From Rhynchopus sp. YZ270_cl-10 (lineage: Eukaryota; Euglenozoa; Diplonemea; Diplonemida; Diplonemidae): a stretch of 64,000 bases of DNA. The stretch is taken from contig OZ037839.1 in the NCBI GenBank assembly GCA_964035575.1, positions 1,687,220 through 1,751,219 on the forward strand. The letters run 5' to 3'. This document shows, in pieces, positions 9,947 to 18,882 of the stretch (position 1 is its first letter; each line of letters opens with the position of its first letter). Position numbers and translations under genes: made by a program. The notes below the pieces were generated by a model, which saw nothing but the letters and a program-made list of their open reading frames with translations, did not search any database and was not told the origin of the DNA.

Positions 9947-10241
9947 GCGACTGGGTTGTGTTGGGTCCAAATAAAACAAAACAAAAACAAAAACAAAACA
10001 ACCAAAGCAAAGCAAAGACCCTGATACAGATCTCGAAGTAAAGCAAACAAACAAAAATGTACCCACAACGCTGTGGAATGTCAACATCCCAAAATATGTT
10101 TTTTTTTTTGAGGGGTTGCCTCGCGCACATTGTACAAATAAACAAATAAGAGGGGATTTTTTGTTTGTCTTTTTGTTTTTTTTCATCCGGATGTGAGTGA
10201 CTTTAGGGACAGTGGAGCTTGCACAGGTGTCAACTACACTA

Positions 10242-11645
10242 CAGTGTGACACAGAATTAATGGCCGATGACGACATTTTGTAAAAATTGTTATATTATTC
10301 TAAAAAATAGGCAAAATTTGACTCATTTCATTGCATTTTCAACTGGCCGTGTATGAAAAGTGTGTGTGTGGGGAAAATATTAACATGGAAATATCCCTTT
10401 TTGGTAAAAAAGGGTGTATGTGTAAAAAAAAAAAATACAGTGTAGCAGTACAAACGAGTGGGTGCACAAAAATAAATAGAGCATGCATTAGTATTTTGTG
10501 TGCATTCCGTTGGAATTGCGAACTGCGTCTAGGCGTCGTGGCATTGACATGATGTAACGTGCAACGAAGCTATTGTCCATCTTGGACCATTCCTTGTTGA
10601 TGGCACGTTTAAGTGCTGACACGTCTTTGGGCTCCCGTTCGTTGACTGCAGTCTGCAGCTTGGCCCACAGGTTCTCAATAGGATTGAGATCAGGGGAGTT
10701 GCCTGGCCAGTCAGCTTTAGGGAGGAACGAGAAAGGTTGGGAGGAGAGGAATGCTTGAGTAACGTTCGCAGTGTGGCAGGGTGCCCCATCCTGCTGAAAC
10801 GTGTAGCTACTGTCAGGCAGGAGTTCTTTTATTTCTTTGAGCGCTTTCTGTAAGACGAGCGTACGGTACTTCTCTGCATTGAGAGCACCGTCATAGAAAT
10901 AGAGCTTCGTCTTACCTCTGGTGGTGATTCCTCCCCAGACGTGAACCTTCTGCGTAGCCCTGACCTTATCAACGGTTGGGGGCGGCTCATCACCATCTGC
11001 AACCCAGACAACATCGTTCTTCTTGCTCACCCGAGAAAAAAGCCAAAAGTCTTTTTCATCGGTGAACATCACCTTTGACCAGTCGGTGTTTCGATGCGTT
11101 TCAGCAAACTCTATCCGGGCAGTGATGTTCTTTTCCGAGAGCTTTGGTTTGCTCTTCGTTTGAACGGGCTTCAGCCCCTTCTCCTTCAGGCACCTGCGGA
11201 CACTCTCCCTCGAAATCTGTAGTCGCGACGCTACTTTCCTGCAAGACTGAAACCGCTTGCCCCGCATGTGTCTAACCACCCTATTCTTAACGGTGTCGGT
11301 GGTGGCCGATCTCTTGCGTCCCCTCCCTGGCTTGTCCGAAAAATTCCGCTCTCCAGCGCGGTACTCCTTCACCCACCTACCCAAACTCCTCTTCGCAACG
11401 TTCAGCAACTCCGCCACCTCATCATGGCTCTTACCGCCAACAACGACTAGCGACGCTGCCTGTAGGCGCAACCCTTCCCTCGTGGCCTCAGTGTTCACTT
11501 TACCCTTAACCATTATATTTTTGCTTTTATTGTGTTCCTGGGCGTAAATATTTTATGTTTTGGGGGTGTTTTGAATATGTCCTTGTCAAAATTTGCCGTT
11601 TTTTTATAAAATGTCTTCATCGGCCATTAATTCTGTGTCACACTG
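10242..11645 (-). mobile_element. Tc1/mariner-type DNA transposon, apparently complete
   Basis: Length is 1404 bp. The left end starts CAGTGTGACACAGAATTAAT and the right end is its inverse, ending ATTAATTCTGTGTCACACTG. The terminal inverted repeats run about 40 bp with one or two mismatches. Both ends are flanked by TA (10240-10241 and 11646-11647), the standard target duplication. It carries one uninterrupted transposase gene on the minus strand. Intact ends and ORF suggest recent insertion. Confidence 0.92.
10488..11513 (-). CDS. IS630/Tc1/mariner transposase, DD37E type
   Basis: 341 residues with two N-terminal helix-turn-helix-like regions (residues 25-55 and 85-115; SRESVRRCLKEKGL) separated by a GRGRKR basic hook. 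The catalytic triad is visible: FTDEKDF (first Asp), QQDGAPCHT (second Asp) and SPDLNPIENLW (Glu). The second Asp and the Glu are separated by 37 residues, giving DD37E and not the DD34E of classical Tc1. The protein would cut and paste the element at TA sites. The start ATG is 132 bp inside the right inverted repeat. No break is seen. Confidence 0.93.
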   Translation of the reverse strand: MVKGKVNTEATREGLRLQAASLVVVGGKSHDEVAELLNVAKRSLGRWVKEYRAGERNFSDKPGRGRKRSATTDTVKNRVVRHMRGKRFQSCRKVASRLQISRESVRRCLKEKGLKPVQTKSKPKLSEKNITARIEFAETHRNTDWSKVMFTDEKDFWLFSRVSKKNDVVWVADGDEPPPTVDKVRATQKVHVWGGITTRGKTKLYFYDGALNAEKYRTLVLQKALKEIKELLPDSSYTFQQDGAPCHTANVTQAFLSSQPFSFLPKADWPGNSPDLNPIENLWAKLQTAVNEREPKDVSALKRAINKEWSKMDNSFVARYIMSMPRRLDAVRNSNGMHTKY

Positions 11646-11671
11646 TATTTCCAACAGTTCTTCAAAAAAAA

Positions 11672-11725
11672 GTGGAGTTCATCCTCGGATGTCTACACTA
11701 ATATAACAGAGTTTTCAAAAAAAAA
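11672..11725 (+). repeat. SINE-like repeat S1
   Basis: Divergent copy: GTGGAGTTCATCCTCGGATG, then TCTACACTAATATAAC and GAGTTTTC with an A tail. It sits directly before an S2 copy. Confidence 0.55.
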
Positions 11726-11727
11726 CA

Positions 11728-11795
11728 GTGGAGAGTGCACAACTGTGGCAGCACAACCGAGGCAAACTACACTACTCCAACAATTCTTCAACAAG
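11728..11795 (+). repeat. SINE-like repeat S2
   Basis: GTGGAGAGTGCACAACTGTG, then CACAACCGAGGC and ACTACTCCAACAATTCTTCAAC, followed by an A tract at about 11799. Closely matches 43208-43276. S1 and S2 share the GTGGAG head and the CTACACTA core and probably have a common origin. Confidence 0.65.
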
Positions 11796-11894
11796 ACAAA
11801 AAAAAAAAAAAGGAGATATTCCCTCCCCAAAAAAGTACTCTTGAGCGTTCCCCCCCACCTCCTTTTTATCCCCTCACCCCGAAGTTAAATATCC

Positions 11895-12695
11895 ACGGTA
11901 TGGTGGCGATCGCGCGCCATGAGACCGCGATCGCACGCGATCGCGATCGCGCGATCGCGCAAAAATTGTCGCGATCGCACACACGAAAAAGTGGCGATCG
12001 CGCGCGATCGCCCGCGATCGCGGAAATCGCCCTGGGGAAAAAAAAATTTTTGTGGGGGAAAATTTTTTTTTGTGCAGGAAAAAAAAATTTTTGTGGCAAA
12101 AAAAACCAAAGAGCGATACACGGTGGCCTGCGCCTGACTCTGGCACTGGGGGTACACAGGTACACAGGTACACCCAGAGTGCCAGAGTCAAGGGTCCCCC
12201 CCAATGACATAACGAAGTATCGCTTGAAAGTACCGTTCAAGAAAACCTTGGATTGACCAAATCGAGAAAAAAATTGTCAAGTCGAAATTTCAGCCAAAAT
12301 ACGGTCATTTTGGTCATACCGGTGTATGTAGTAGCTAGAACACGTACATAGCCAATTTTCTGAGCGATTTCCTTCACAAAAAAAAAAAAATTTTTTTTTT
12401 TGTGAAAAATTGGTCAAAAATCGACTTGTCTTTGGTAAAAACCACGAAAAATCGGCTGCGGAAACCCGCGTTTTAGACCCCCACAGAAGCTCAAAAGTGC
12501 CAAATTTTGCTTTCAATGGCCTCAAATCGTCGAAATTAGGCCTACATAGGGCAAAAAAATAAAAATTGAGAGTCCTTTTCCCTATGAGGCAATAACCAGC
12601 GAAGGCACGTTGGGTTCACCGTCGAGCGATCGCGCGATTTTCCCCAGATCGCGCGCGATCGCAGTCTCATGGCGCGCGATCGCGACCATACCGTG
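11895..12695. mobile_element. Foldback element with GCGATCGC-rich arms
   Basis: The left end CACGGTATGGTGGCGATCGC and the right end GCGATCGCGACCATACCGTG are inverted. AATATC(C) flanks both sides (11889-11895 and 12696-12702), a likely target duplication. The left arm holds many overlapping CGATCG palindromes (11906-12025), as does the right arm (12622-12685). A second hairpin with 13-bp arms (TGACTCTGGCACT...AGTGCCAGAGTCA) lies at about 12134-12191 around three GGTACACA units. No coding capacity. Confidence 0.75.
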
Positions 12696-12763
12696 AATAT
12701 CCTTCAGCAGTTTTGCTTCTTGTGGAAGCAAGACACGGACCCGCCTATATACCCCACGATACA

Positions 12764-12801
12764 CGTGGGTGCTACACTAATACAACAAATTATCAAAAAA
12801 G
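12764..12801 (+). repeat. SINE-like repeat S1, 5'-truncated
   Basis: Only the GTGCTACACTAATACAAC core and the ATTATCAAAAAA tail remain. The first half is missing, as is usual for truncated retroposed copies. Confidence 0.45.
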
Positions 12802-13046
12802 GGGGGAAATATTTTAATGTCTGAGGATGAGTTTGTGTCGGTGATGCCTTTCCAGGACATTCACCAAGAGTACAAGACGCTGCCTCAGATAGGTTATTTT
12901 ACAAATGGTCAATCAAAGTGTGAATTTCTCTGCCAAAAAAAATTGAGGCTACCAGCTGAGGTTCATCTTACAAATAATAATAAAAAATGCCCCCCTTTTT
13001 TTTTGCTTCTTTTTATTCACCCCCATCGTCTTCTTCCCTCCCCCCC
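12802..13046. other. Upstream region of cyclase-like copy 2
   Basis: An open frame from 12817 is not convincing as a gene. A C/T-rich tract (13019-13047) ends in CCCCCCCTAG and could act as a splice acceptor. Confidence 0.3.
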
Positions 13047-13205
13047 TAGTTTCGAGTGCGAAACGTTTCCCCATGGACTGCACGGGAAACAATATGACAA
13101 AGATGCAGGGTGGTTCCGTGCCTATCACAGAACCTGGCACCTTGTGTGTCTCCCAAAAACCAAAAGTGTGTGTGAAGTTTTGAAGGAAGGAAAAATAAAA
13201 TCATA
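13047..13205 (+). repeat. 155-bp repeat ending in an A-rich AATAAA tail
   Basis: About 85-90% similar by eye to 46146-46301. Both contain GGGAAACAATATGACAAA, GGTGGTTCCGTGC and CTTGTGTGTCTCCCAAAAAC, and both end GAAGGAAGGAAAAATAAAA. Reading frame is not kept between the copies, so it is not coding. Here it forms the leader of cyclase-like copy 2. At 46 kb it sits between 33-bp direct repeats. Confidence 0.6.
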
Positions 13206-13233
13206 ACAGGTGTTGACACACAGACACCACGAA

Positions 13234-15039
13234 ATGGTACACAGTATGCGGGCAGTGCGTGCATATGTTGAGTCGTTCCTGACGCTGGACGGTACACTCG
13301 ACTCGAAGGAGCGCTTCAAGCGGAGTCTGTTCTTCTTCTTCCCGCTGTTTGGGTTCGCGTTCATGGCAATACCTTTGGTGATGCGGCGCAAGCAGTACAG
13401 TGTACAGCTGGTGCCGTTGCTGCTGAACTCCGCCGCGTGCCTGCTTCTGCTAGCCGCACCCCTCGTAGTGGCCGCGCGCATACCGTTGACCAATCGTCTT
13501 ATCGCCGTGTTCATGTACCTGTCTAGTATAGCCATCCTAGTGGGTGACCTGCACGCACGGACACTGGGCGGCACTCGATGGCCATTGATGATGCTGTTGA
13601 TTGACTTCATGCTCGTGATGCAGGCGCCCTCGAAGTTCACAATGGGTCTCGTGGGCCTCACAATTGTGTGGCTTTGCGTCATGGCCGGCGAAGAAGTGTT
13701 CAGGTTCGGGCTTTTCGACATGCCAGGCCTCATGCCGCAGGAGGGCGAGTACGGCCGCAAGGAGTACTACCGCAAGTTGACGGACTGTGCAGGTGAGATA
13801 CCGTGCCAGGCGCGTTTCCCACCAGGCAACTTCATCCTCTCGCTCGCGGTCTTCATCATCGACTTCTTCGCGACACGAGGCTTTGCACGGGATGTGCTGA
13901 AGGAGCAGGCGTCCATGGCACAGACAATCAGCACCGTGCAGGAGATCGCCTCCCTCCTAGCTGGCTACGACGTGGAGAAGGTGGCGGAGCTGCTGGCGGC
14001 GCATGGAACGGACCTGCCTGAGGGGATGCTTCTTGCACTCAGTACGTTGGAGGCGAACCTGCGTGTGTACAAGGCGTACCTCCCGCAGACGTGTTTGCAG
14101 CAGGATCCCAAAAGTCCTAAGGATGGGGTGCGGGTGCGGGACAGGTCAGAGTCGATTGTGTGCTCAGAATCGTCGTCGTCAACAGTCTCGCGCACAAGTT
14201 CTCTCGGCATGATGAAGTCGACACGTGCACAGGCCCTAGGGTTGTCCACTGTCAACGGGACGCTGCTGACACTCAACATCAAAAACACAATGCGTATCCT
14301 GGAAGAGGACAGCACCCGCTATTCGCAGTTGTTCACATCGGTGTTGGTGAGGATATTGGGTGCAACGGACTCGCAGCAAGGCATGGTGGACGTGTTCATC
14401 GGTGACCGCATCCACTGCTCCTTCAACACGTCAAAGCGCTGTGCCAGCCACGCCACCTGTGCACTCTCCACTGCTGCAGCATTGGTGCGTAGTGCCGTAA
14501 AGGACACGATGGCACGTTTCAACATCGGCATCGCAACAGGGAAGGTGCTCCGTGGCGACATGGGCTGTGAGATGATGCGCCGCTTCAGCATGATCGGCAC
14601 TCTCGTGCGCGACGTGAACGGGATGGAACGTGCGGGGCGCATCCTCGGCTGCGATGTGCTCTGCAACCGCCTCTGCTTCAGCGACGGGGAGCTGGAGCAC
14701 CAGCTGCGCCTTATCCCACGCAAGGTGGAGGTGGACGCGGGGTGTGACGAGGAGGTGGTGGCCGAGCTGGTGGTGAAGGAGGGCAACATCGACATCTCGA
14801 TCGCTGACGAGTGGATGTACATGATTGGGGGGAAGAAGGACTGGGATGCGTACAACAGCTCTGTGCGTGCGTACTTCAAGGGCGAAGCTTCTGCTGCAGA
14901 CGTTGCAGCAGCAGCATATGAAGCAAATGCAGGCAAGAAGCAGGCACCTGCGAGGATGTTTGCACACGACTACACAACGTTACGGTTGTCCCTTCGCTCT
15001 ATGGGTAACCACGTGGACAACTTCACACCCCAAGAATAA
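13234..15039 (+). CDS. Multi-pass membrane protein with degenerate class III cyclase domain (copy 2)
   Basis: 601 residues from the first ATG (MVHSMRAVR); the frame is open a little further upstream but has no ATG. The architecture is as in the copy at 6322: about six membrane segments, the DMPGLMPQEGEYGRKEYYR block, a helical linker, then a cyclase-like domain with FIGDRIHCSF, NIGIATGKVLRGDMG and VNGMER. The first metal Asp position again reads Asn (TLLTLNIKN). DNA identity with copy 1 is near total in the PQEGEYGRK block, the EQASMAQT linker and from NIGIATGK to AAAAYEA. The membrane region and the inter-domain Ser-rich loop are strongly diverged. This patchwork suggests gene conversion. 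Confidence 0.75.
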   Translation: MVHSMRAVRAYVESFLTLDGTLDSKERFKRSLFFFFPLFGFAFMAIPLVMRRKQYSVQLVPLLLNSAACLLLLAAPLVVAARIPLTNRLIAVFMYLSSIAILVGDLHARTLGGTRWPLMMLLIDFMLVMQAPSKFTMGLVGLTIVWLCVMAGEEVFRFGLFDMPGLMPQEGEYGRKEYYRKLTDCAGEIPCQARFPPGNFILSLAVFIIDFFATRGFARDVLKEQASMAQTISTVQEIASLLAGYDVEKVAELLAAHGTDLPEGMLLALSTLEANLRVYKAYLPQTCLQQDPKSPKDGVRVRDRSESIVCSESSSSTVSRTSSLGMMKSTRAQALGLSTVNGTLLTLNIKNTMRILEEDSTRYSQLFTSVLVRILGATDSQQGMVDVFIGDRIHCSFNTSKRCASHATCALSTAAALVRSAVKDTMARFNIGIATGKVLRGDMGCEMMRRFSMIGTLVRDVNGMERAGRILGCDVLCNRLCFSDGELEHQLRLIPRKVEVDAGCDEEVVAELVVKEGNIDISIADEWMYMIGGKKDWDAYNSSVRAYFKGEASAADVAAAAYEANAGKKQAPARMFAHDYTTLRLSLRSMGNHVDNFTPQE

Positions 15040-15111
15040 GAAGCGCGATTCCCCCGGTGATGCAAAAAAGGGGAACAAAAAAAAAAAAAAAAAAACTAAT
15101 AGTGGAGCTGC
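15040..15111. other. 3' flank of cyclase-like copy 2
   Basis: Contains a 19-nt A tract (about 15079-15097) and a GTGGAGCT remnant of a SINE-like head, into which the following element seems to have inserted. Confidence 0.4.
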
Positions 15112-16230
15112 AGGCTTTGCGCTAACTTCTGGCCCTTGGCCCGGGATTTTTGGAGATTTTTTGTGGTGCGTTTTTTGCAAACCGGGGTTTCCTTAAGAAA
15201 ACCAGAGAATCTCATATTTGATAGTAAGGGTACTTTAGAGTGTTTTTGTACACATGTGACCCCACCGTGGAGAGCAATCACCTCGCGCAATCAAAAGAAA
15301 GCAGAGAAAAGGGAAAAGAAAAAAAGACAAAAGTTGGGTACCGTGCGCCTGCGGCGCTACCTGTTCCCTACCCTACTTTATTTTTAAACATGTACTTATG
15401 TACAGTGTTCATTTTCTTTTGAGTACGACAATGCGCTGCTGAACAGTCTCCATCCTCACTGTGTGAGGGCGGCACCCCCTCCGAGGCCACAACCGTCCTG
15501 GTTTTTGTTCTCACTCTTCTCTGTGGTCACAGAAACCCCATAGCTTCTTCAGTACATTGGTGTTTCCAGTGCAAAACACAATTTCATGCCAAGTTGGGTT
15601 TCAGACTGAAAATGACCCTTGTTTATGGTATGGGTTCATATTTTGCGAAAATTTAAGTCACTGAAATTTTGTCCATTTTTCCGTATATCCCCCACCACAA
15701 TCCGGGATTGGTTCGGAAATGCAACAAAACGACCTCTTGGGCGGAAAAAAAGATATTTACGCACTTTTTGAGACCGGGGTTTCTTTACTAGAACCAGAAG
15801 AATCTCATATTTCATAGTAAGGGTACTTTAGAGTGTTTTTACACACACATGTGACCCCACCGTGGAGAGCAATCAGCTCGCGCAATCAAAAGAAAGCAGA
15901 GAAAAGGGAAAAGAAAAAAGTTGGGTACCGTGCGCCTGCGGCGCTACCTGTTGCCAACAGCCAGTCAAAAACACCACAATTTCATCTGAATTTGGGTTTT
16001 CAGACTGAAAATGACCCTTGTTTAGGAGTATGGGTTCATATTTTGTGAAAATTTAAGTCACTAAATTTTTGTCCATTTTTCCGAATATGCCCCACCACAG
16101 CCCGGGATTGGCTCGGAAATGCCACAAAACACTGTTTTTTCACCCCCAGACGTAACCCTATTTGAGGTGCGTTTTTTTGGGCCGAAACACGATTTTTCAG
16201 AGTTTTTTCCAAAAGTTAGCGCGAAGCCTG
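15112..16230. mobile_element. Foldback-type element A
   Basis: The left end CAGGCTTTGCGCTAACTTCT is inverted at the right end (CCAAAAGTTAGCGCGAAGCCTG). GTGGAGC occurs at both flanks (15102-15108 and 16231-16237), a probable 7-bp target duplication. Inside are two direct copies of a block beginning near AACCGGGGTTTCCTT and running through TGACCCCACCGTGGAGAGCA to CGTGCGCCTGCGGCGCTACC (about 15178-15365 and 15770-15950). The right part resembles element B at 47078-47770. Confidence 0.65.
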
Positions 16231-16281
16231 GTGGAGCACACTCTAGGGTGGCTACACTAATACAACTAATTTTTCAAAAAA
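16231..16281 (+). repeat. SINE-like repeat S1
   Basis: Full-length copy: GTGGAGCACACTCTAGGGTG, GCTACACTAATACAAC, TTTTTCAAAA with an A tail. It lies directly after foldback element A. Confidence 0.7.
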
Positions 16282-16438
16282 AAAACAAAACAGAAGTACA
16301 AAACCCGAAACGCGACACGCATTAGTTTATTGCGAGACTCCGGTCACGTACGATCGAGCATAATTAGCCAGTCCTCAGTTACACATGACCATATTTACCT
16401 AAATACTTTTTTGTCTTTTTTTTTTTAAAGTCTTTTTA

Positions 16439-16472
16439 GTGACGAAGCCCGAGAGGCTTCGGGTCATCTTAG
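16439..16472 (+). ncRNA. Conserved hairpin H, copy 1 (paired base change)
   Basis: Stem GTGAC-GAAGC, loop CCGAGAG, then GCTTC-GG-GTCATCTT. Compared with the consensus TAAGC/GCTTA, the closing T-A pair has become G-C on both sides at once. This is the covariation expected if the RNA stem is under selection. It lies 1.4 kb after cyclase-like copy 2. Confidence 0.55.
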
Positions 16473-17089
16473 TTCATCTTTAGTTAAGCATTTCTTTTTG
16501 TCTCGCCCCTTTCCTGTGGGAGAGAGTGGTGCTGCTATCTCTTTCCAGATGATGCAGCACCCAGTCAGATGACACAGCGTGCTCAGTAGGGCAATATTCC
16601 GCCATTAGGATTTTAATACTGATTTTTAGAATACTATTATGGTGTGGTCGGAACCATACGGAAAAGTACGAGGGGGGGAAAAAGGAAAAAGGAAAAAAGG
16701 AAATTAGGTTCCGATCACGCCAACCACATAAGGTACGTGATACTGTGCCCCCACCTCGACCTGTTGACACTTCACTCTGTGTCGCCTGTTCCAAAAGTCA
16801 GTTGATTTCAGGGTGATTTACATACCCTGGGAACGAGGCGGAGTGTGTTGTGTGTGTTAACAGTGAGCAGCAATAAAAAGACAAAAAAAAGTGCCTTTAT
16901 TTTCAATTATTTGATCTCAGGACCACATCATCAGACGTGGAAACGGTGTGCACTTTTGTGTGCTGATGTCGTTACTCTCGGACAGCTGTATCTCTACCGA
17001 AGAGACTGCCAAAAAAAAAAACAAAAATCGCTTCAAGACCCCAAAGCAGTTCCACACAACCATCTCTCAAAAAAAAAAAAGTTTCACAT
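16473..17089. other. Gene-free stretch
   Basis: No credible gene. It holds an A/G-rich run (16670-16705), the beginning of pyrimidine-rich sequence and short A tracts. Confidence 0.4.
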
Positions 17090-17121
17090 TTCACCCCCTC
17101 CTCCTCCTCCTCCTCCTCCAG
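17090..17121 (+). promoter_or_regulatory. Putative splice acceptor before a start codon
   Basis: A long (CTC)n-type pyrimidine tract ending in CCAG at 17118-17121, 19 bp upstream of the ATG at 17141. It has the form of a 3' splice site. With no upstream exon in sight, it may accept a spliced leader or end a 5' UTR intron. Confidence 0.45.
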
Positions 17122-17140
17122 ACTTATAATTATTAATAAA

Positions 17141-17548
17141 ATGCGTGCAGTTCTCTTGTTTGCGGTGTTGTCCTCCGTCTTGGGGACCAATGAGACGTGC
17201 CCGGCTGCGGGCGGGGCAGGTGGTGTGAACTGCACAAAGACAGGTGAGAGCTGCTGTGGTGCGGGCACGATGTTCCCGTCGTGCCTTGAGGCCGACAGCG
17301 GGAAGAAGTGCTGTCTGCACTACCTTGCCGCGGGGCAGTGCAGCGCGAACAGCACCTGCTGTGGTGGGGGAGGGCCTGGTGCCAGCTCCTACGTATTCTG
17401 CTGCGCATCAGGCCGCACCTGCTGTGGTGGCGGTGGCGACGGCGGGGCGCTTTGCTGTGAAGAGGGGGGCACATGCTGTTACGACTACACAAACCCATGG
17501 TGCTGTGCAAAGGGCACCAAATGCGGAGTAAACGGGCAGTGCGAATGA
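17141..17548 (+). CDS. Small secreted cysteine-rich protein
   Basis: 135 residues. The first 15 (MRAVLLFAVLSSVLG) form a typical signal peptide. The mature part has over 20 Cys, mostly as CC pairs (SCCGAG, KKCCLHY, STCCGGG, YVFCCASGRTCCGGG, ALCCEEGGTCCY, PWCCAKGTKCG) with glycine loops. This pattern recalls granulin-like or knottin-like disulfide modules, though no exact family is claimed. It is probably exported or placed on the cell surface. A 3'-splice-like site lies just upstream. No N-glycosylation-rich or membrane segment is seen after the signal. Confidence 0.75.
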   Translation: MRAVLLFAVLSSVLGTNETCPAAGGAGGVNCTKTGESCCGAGTMFPSCLEADSGKKCCLHYLAAGQCSANSTCCGGGGPGASSYVFCCASGRTCCGGGGDGGALCCEEGGTCCYDYTNPWCCAKGTKCGVNGQCE

Positions 17549-17971
17549 GCAGAGGAGGAGAGGAGTTCAGTATCACTGTCTTGCAATAGTAGTGGCACAT
17601 CTTCGTGGCGCTATTTATCAACGAAGAAAAATAGAAAATAATACTTTTGTGTTTTGTTATGTCCATTTGCCTCCCCATCGGTCATTATCGTTTAGTTTTT
17701 TTTAAGACAAAAATCGCACGAAAACGAACAAAAAATAATATGTGATTTTGACCGCCTTTTTATGTGATTATCGTCATTATCGCTCTCGAATCGAGTAGAA
17801 TCGTGTGTTTCGACGATGCCTTTTGTTTGTTTTCCGTAGATATTTTGAAGTGTAGTTTCCATCCCCACGCGCATGAAAATATCCGATTTTTTTTTTTGTG
17901 TTTCGGCACTGATTTCTTCGATTATAACTCAAATCACCCCCTCCTCCCAACTCCCAACTTCTCTTTTCTAA
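17549..17971. other. Gene-free 3' flank of Cys-rich gene
   Basis: AT-rich, no coding signal. It ends in a C/T-rich run before hairpin copy 2. Confidence 0.4.
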
Positions 17972-18006
17972 AAGGTGACTAAGCACGAGAGTCTTGGGTT
18001 CATCTT
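17972..18006 (+). ncRNA. Conserved hairpin H, copy 2
   Basis: AAGGTGACTAAGC, loop ACGAGAG, then TCTTGGGTTCATCTT. The inner 3' arm is slightly diverged. Followed by AATAAACGTTTCTTC. Confidence 0.5.
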
Positions 18007-18422
18007 AATAAACGTTTCTTCTCGTTCGTTTCGCTTTCTGCTGTCGGCATACAGCCAACGACATCACACACACCCGTTGTGTGATAAAACCACAACCTGT
18101 CTGCAACACAATAAATTCAAAGTGGGGGGGGGGGCACGTGGTCGCCCGTTTCTGTTCTCCAATGAATTGAAGGCACAAAGGCAGTGGGGATAAAACACTA
18201 GGGTGTAAATACTTTTCGACTGAGAGGTTGATGTATTTTTTGATTGGGTCCACCCAATGTACCAGTCATGTACCAAGGTACATTTTGTATTTCAAGTCAA
18301 AAAAAAAAAAAATCTCGCGACAACCTGAGACCGATGTTGACTCAGTCTTACTTTTTGATTTGAGCTGAATGGTCCAGCACAACAAAAAAACGCGCTTCTC
18401 CAGCTTCTCTCTCTCTTTCTGT

Positions 18423-18459
18423 AAGGTGACTAAGCAACGAGAGGCTTAGGGTCATCTTA
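18423..18459 (+). ncRNA. Conserved hairpin H, copy 3
   Basis: AAGGTGACTAAGC, loop AACGAGAG, GCTTAGGGTCATCTT, then ATAAACTTTTCTTTTTT. Matches the consensus with a one-base loop insertion. It lies 420 bp before the gene at 18883. Confidence 0.55.
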
Positions 18460-18701
18460 TAAACTTTTCTTTTTTGCTTCCGTTTTTACAATGATTTCCA
18501 CATCCTCAACTTGTTTCTCTCTGGGGTTTTTCCCCTTTTCTGAAGCAGCAGTATCTGTCACCCCCGTCTGCAGCCACAACGTTTTCACCCCCTCCTCTCC
18601 ACAAGGCAAGCACTCTTTTGTTAACGTTAAGAACCTTCAATTGTAAAGATGCCGCAAAACCTACACCCCATTTTCTTTATTAGTATATCAACAGTAGCCT
18701 T

Positions 18702-18760
18702 TACCGTATTCGTACAAATTGTCGACCACAAGAATGTTCCACCTTTTCAGGATTTTTCTC
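18702..18760 (+). mobile_element. Half copy of TACCGTATTCG MITE
   Basis: TACCGTATTCGTACAAATTG, then TCGACC and TTTTCAGGATTTTTCT match the left half of the MITE at 8396-8499. The right half is missing. Confidence 0.55.
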
Positions 18761-18882
18761 ATCTGCAGCGGGCACCCCCCTTTTATACTTTTCTAGAATA
18801 CCACCCATGAAAAATTGTGTTATAGTACCGTGCACACACTCCTATCAGTCCCCTTCCCCCCACCCCACCCCAACTACACAAC

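Larger units (their letters stand above)
10212..11668 (+). repeat. SINE-like repeat, family S2, split by a transposon
   Basis: The left part (10212-10241, GTGGAGCTTGCACAGGTGTC...) and the right part (11646-11668, TATTTCCAACAGTTCTTC) together match S2 copies at 11728-11795 and 43208-43276. The Tc1/mariner element inserted at the TA in CTACACTA of this repeat. Confidence 0.7.

Noticed and set aside
11895-12695. Cyanobacterial contamination, because of the GCGATCGC words
   Set aside because: Only the arms carry the word; flanks, target duplication and neighbouring SINE-like repeats are those of the host.
12817-13206. 129-codon frame before cyclase-like copy 2
   Set aside because: Its second half overlaps a repeat whose other copy at 46146 does not keep the frame; composition is not protein-like.
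13210-13233. Upstream non-ATG extension of cyclase-like copy 2
   Set aside because: The frame starts with GTG; a eukaryotic start at the ATG 13234 is more likely.
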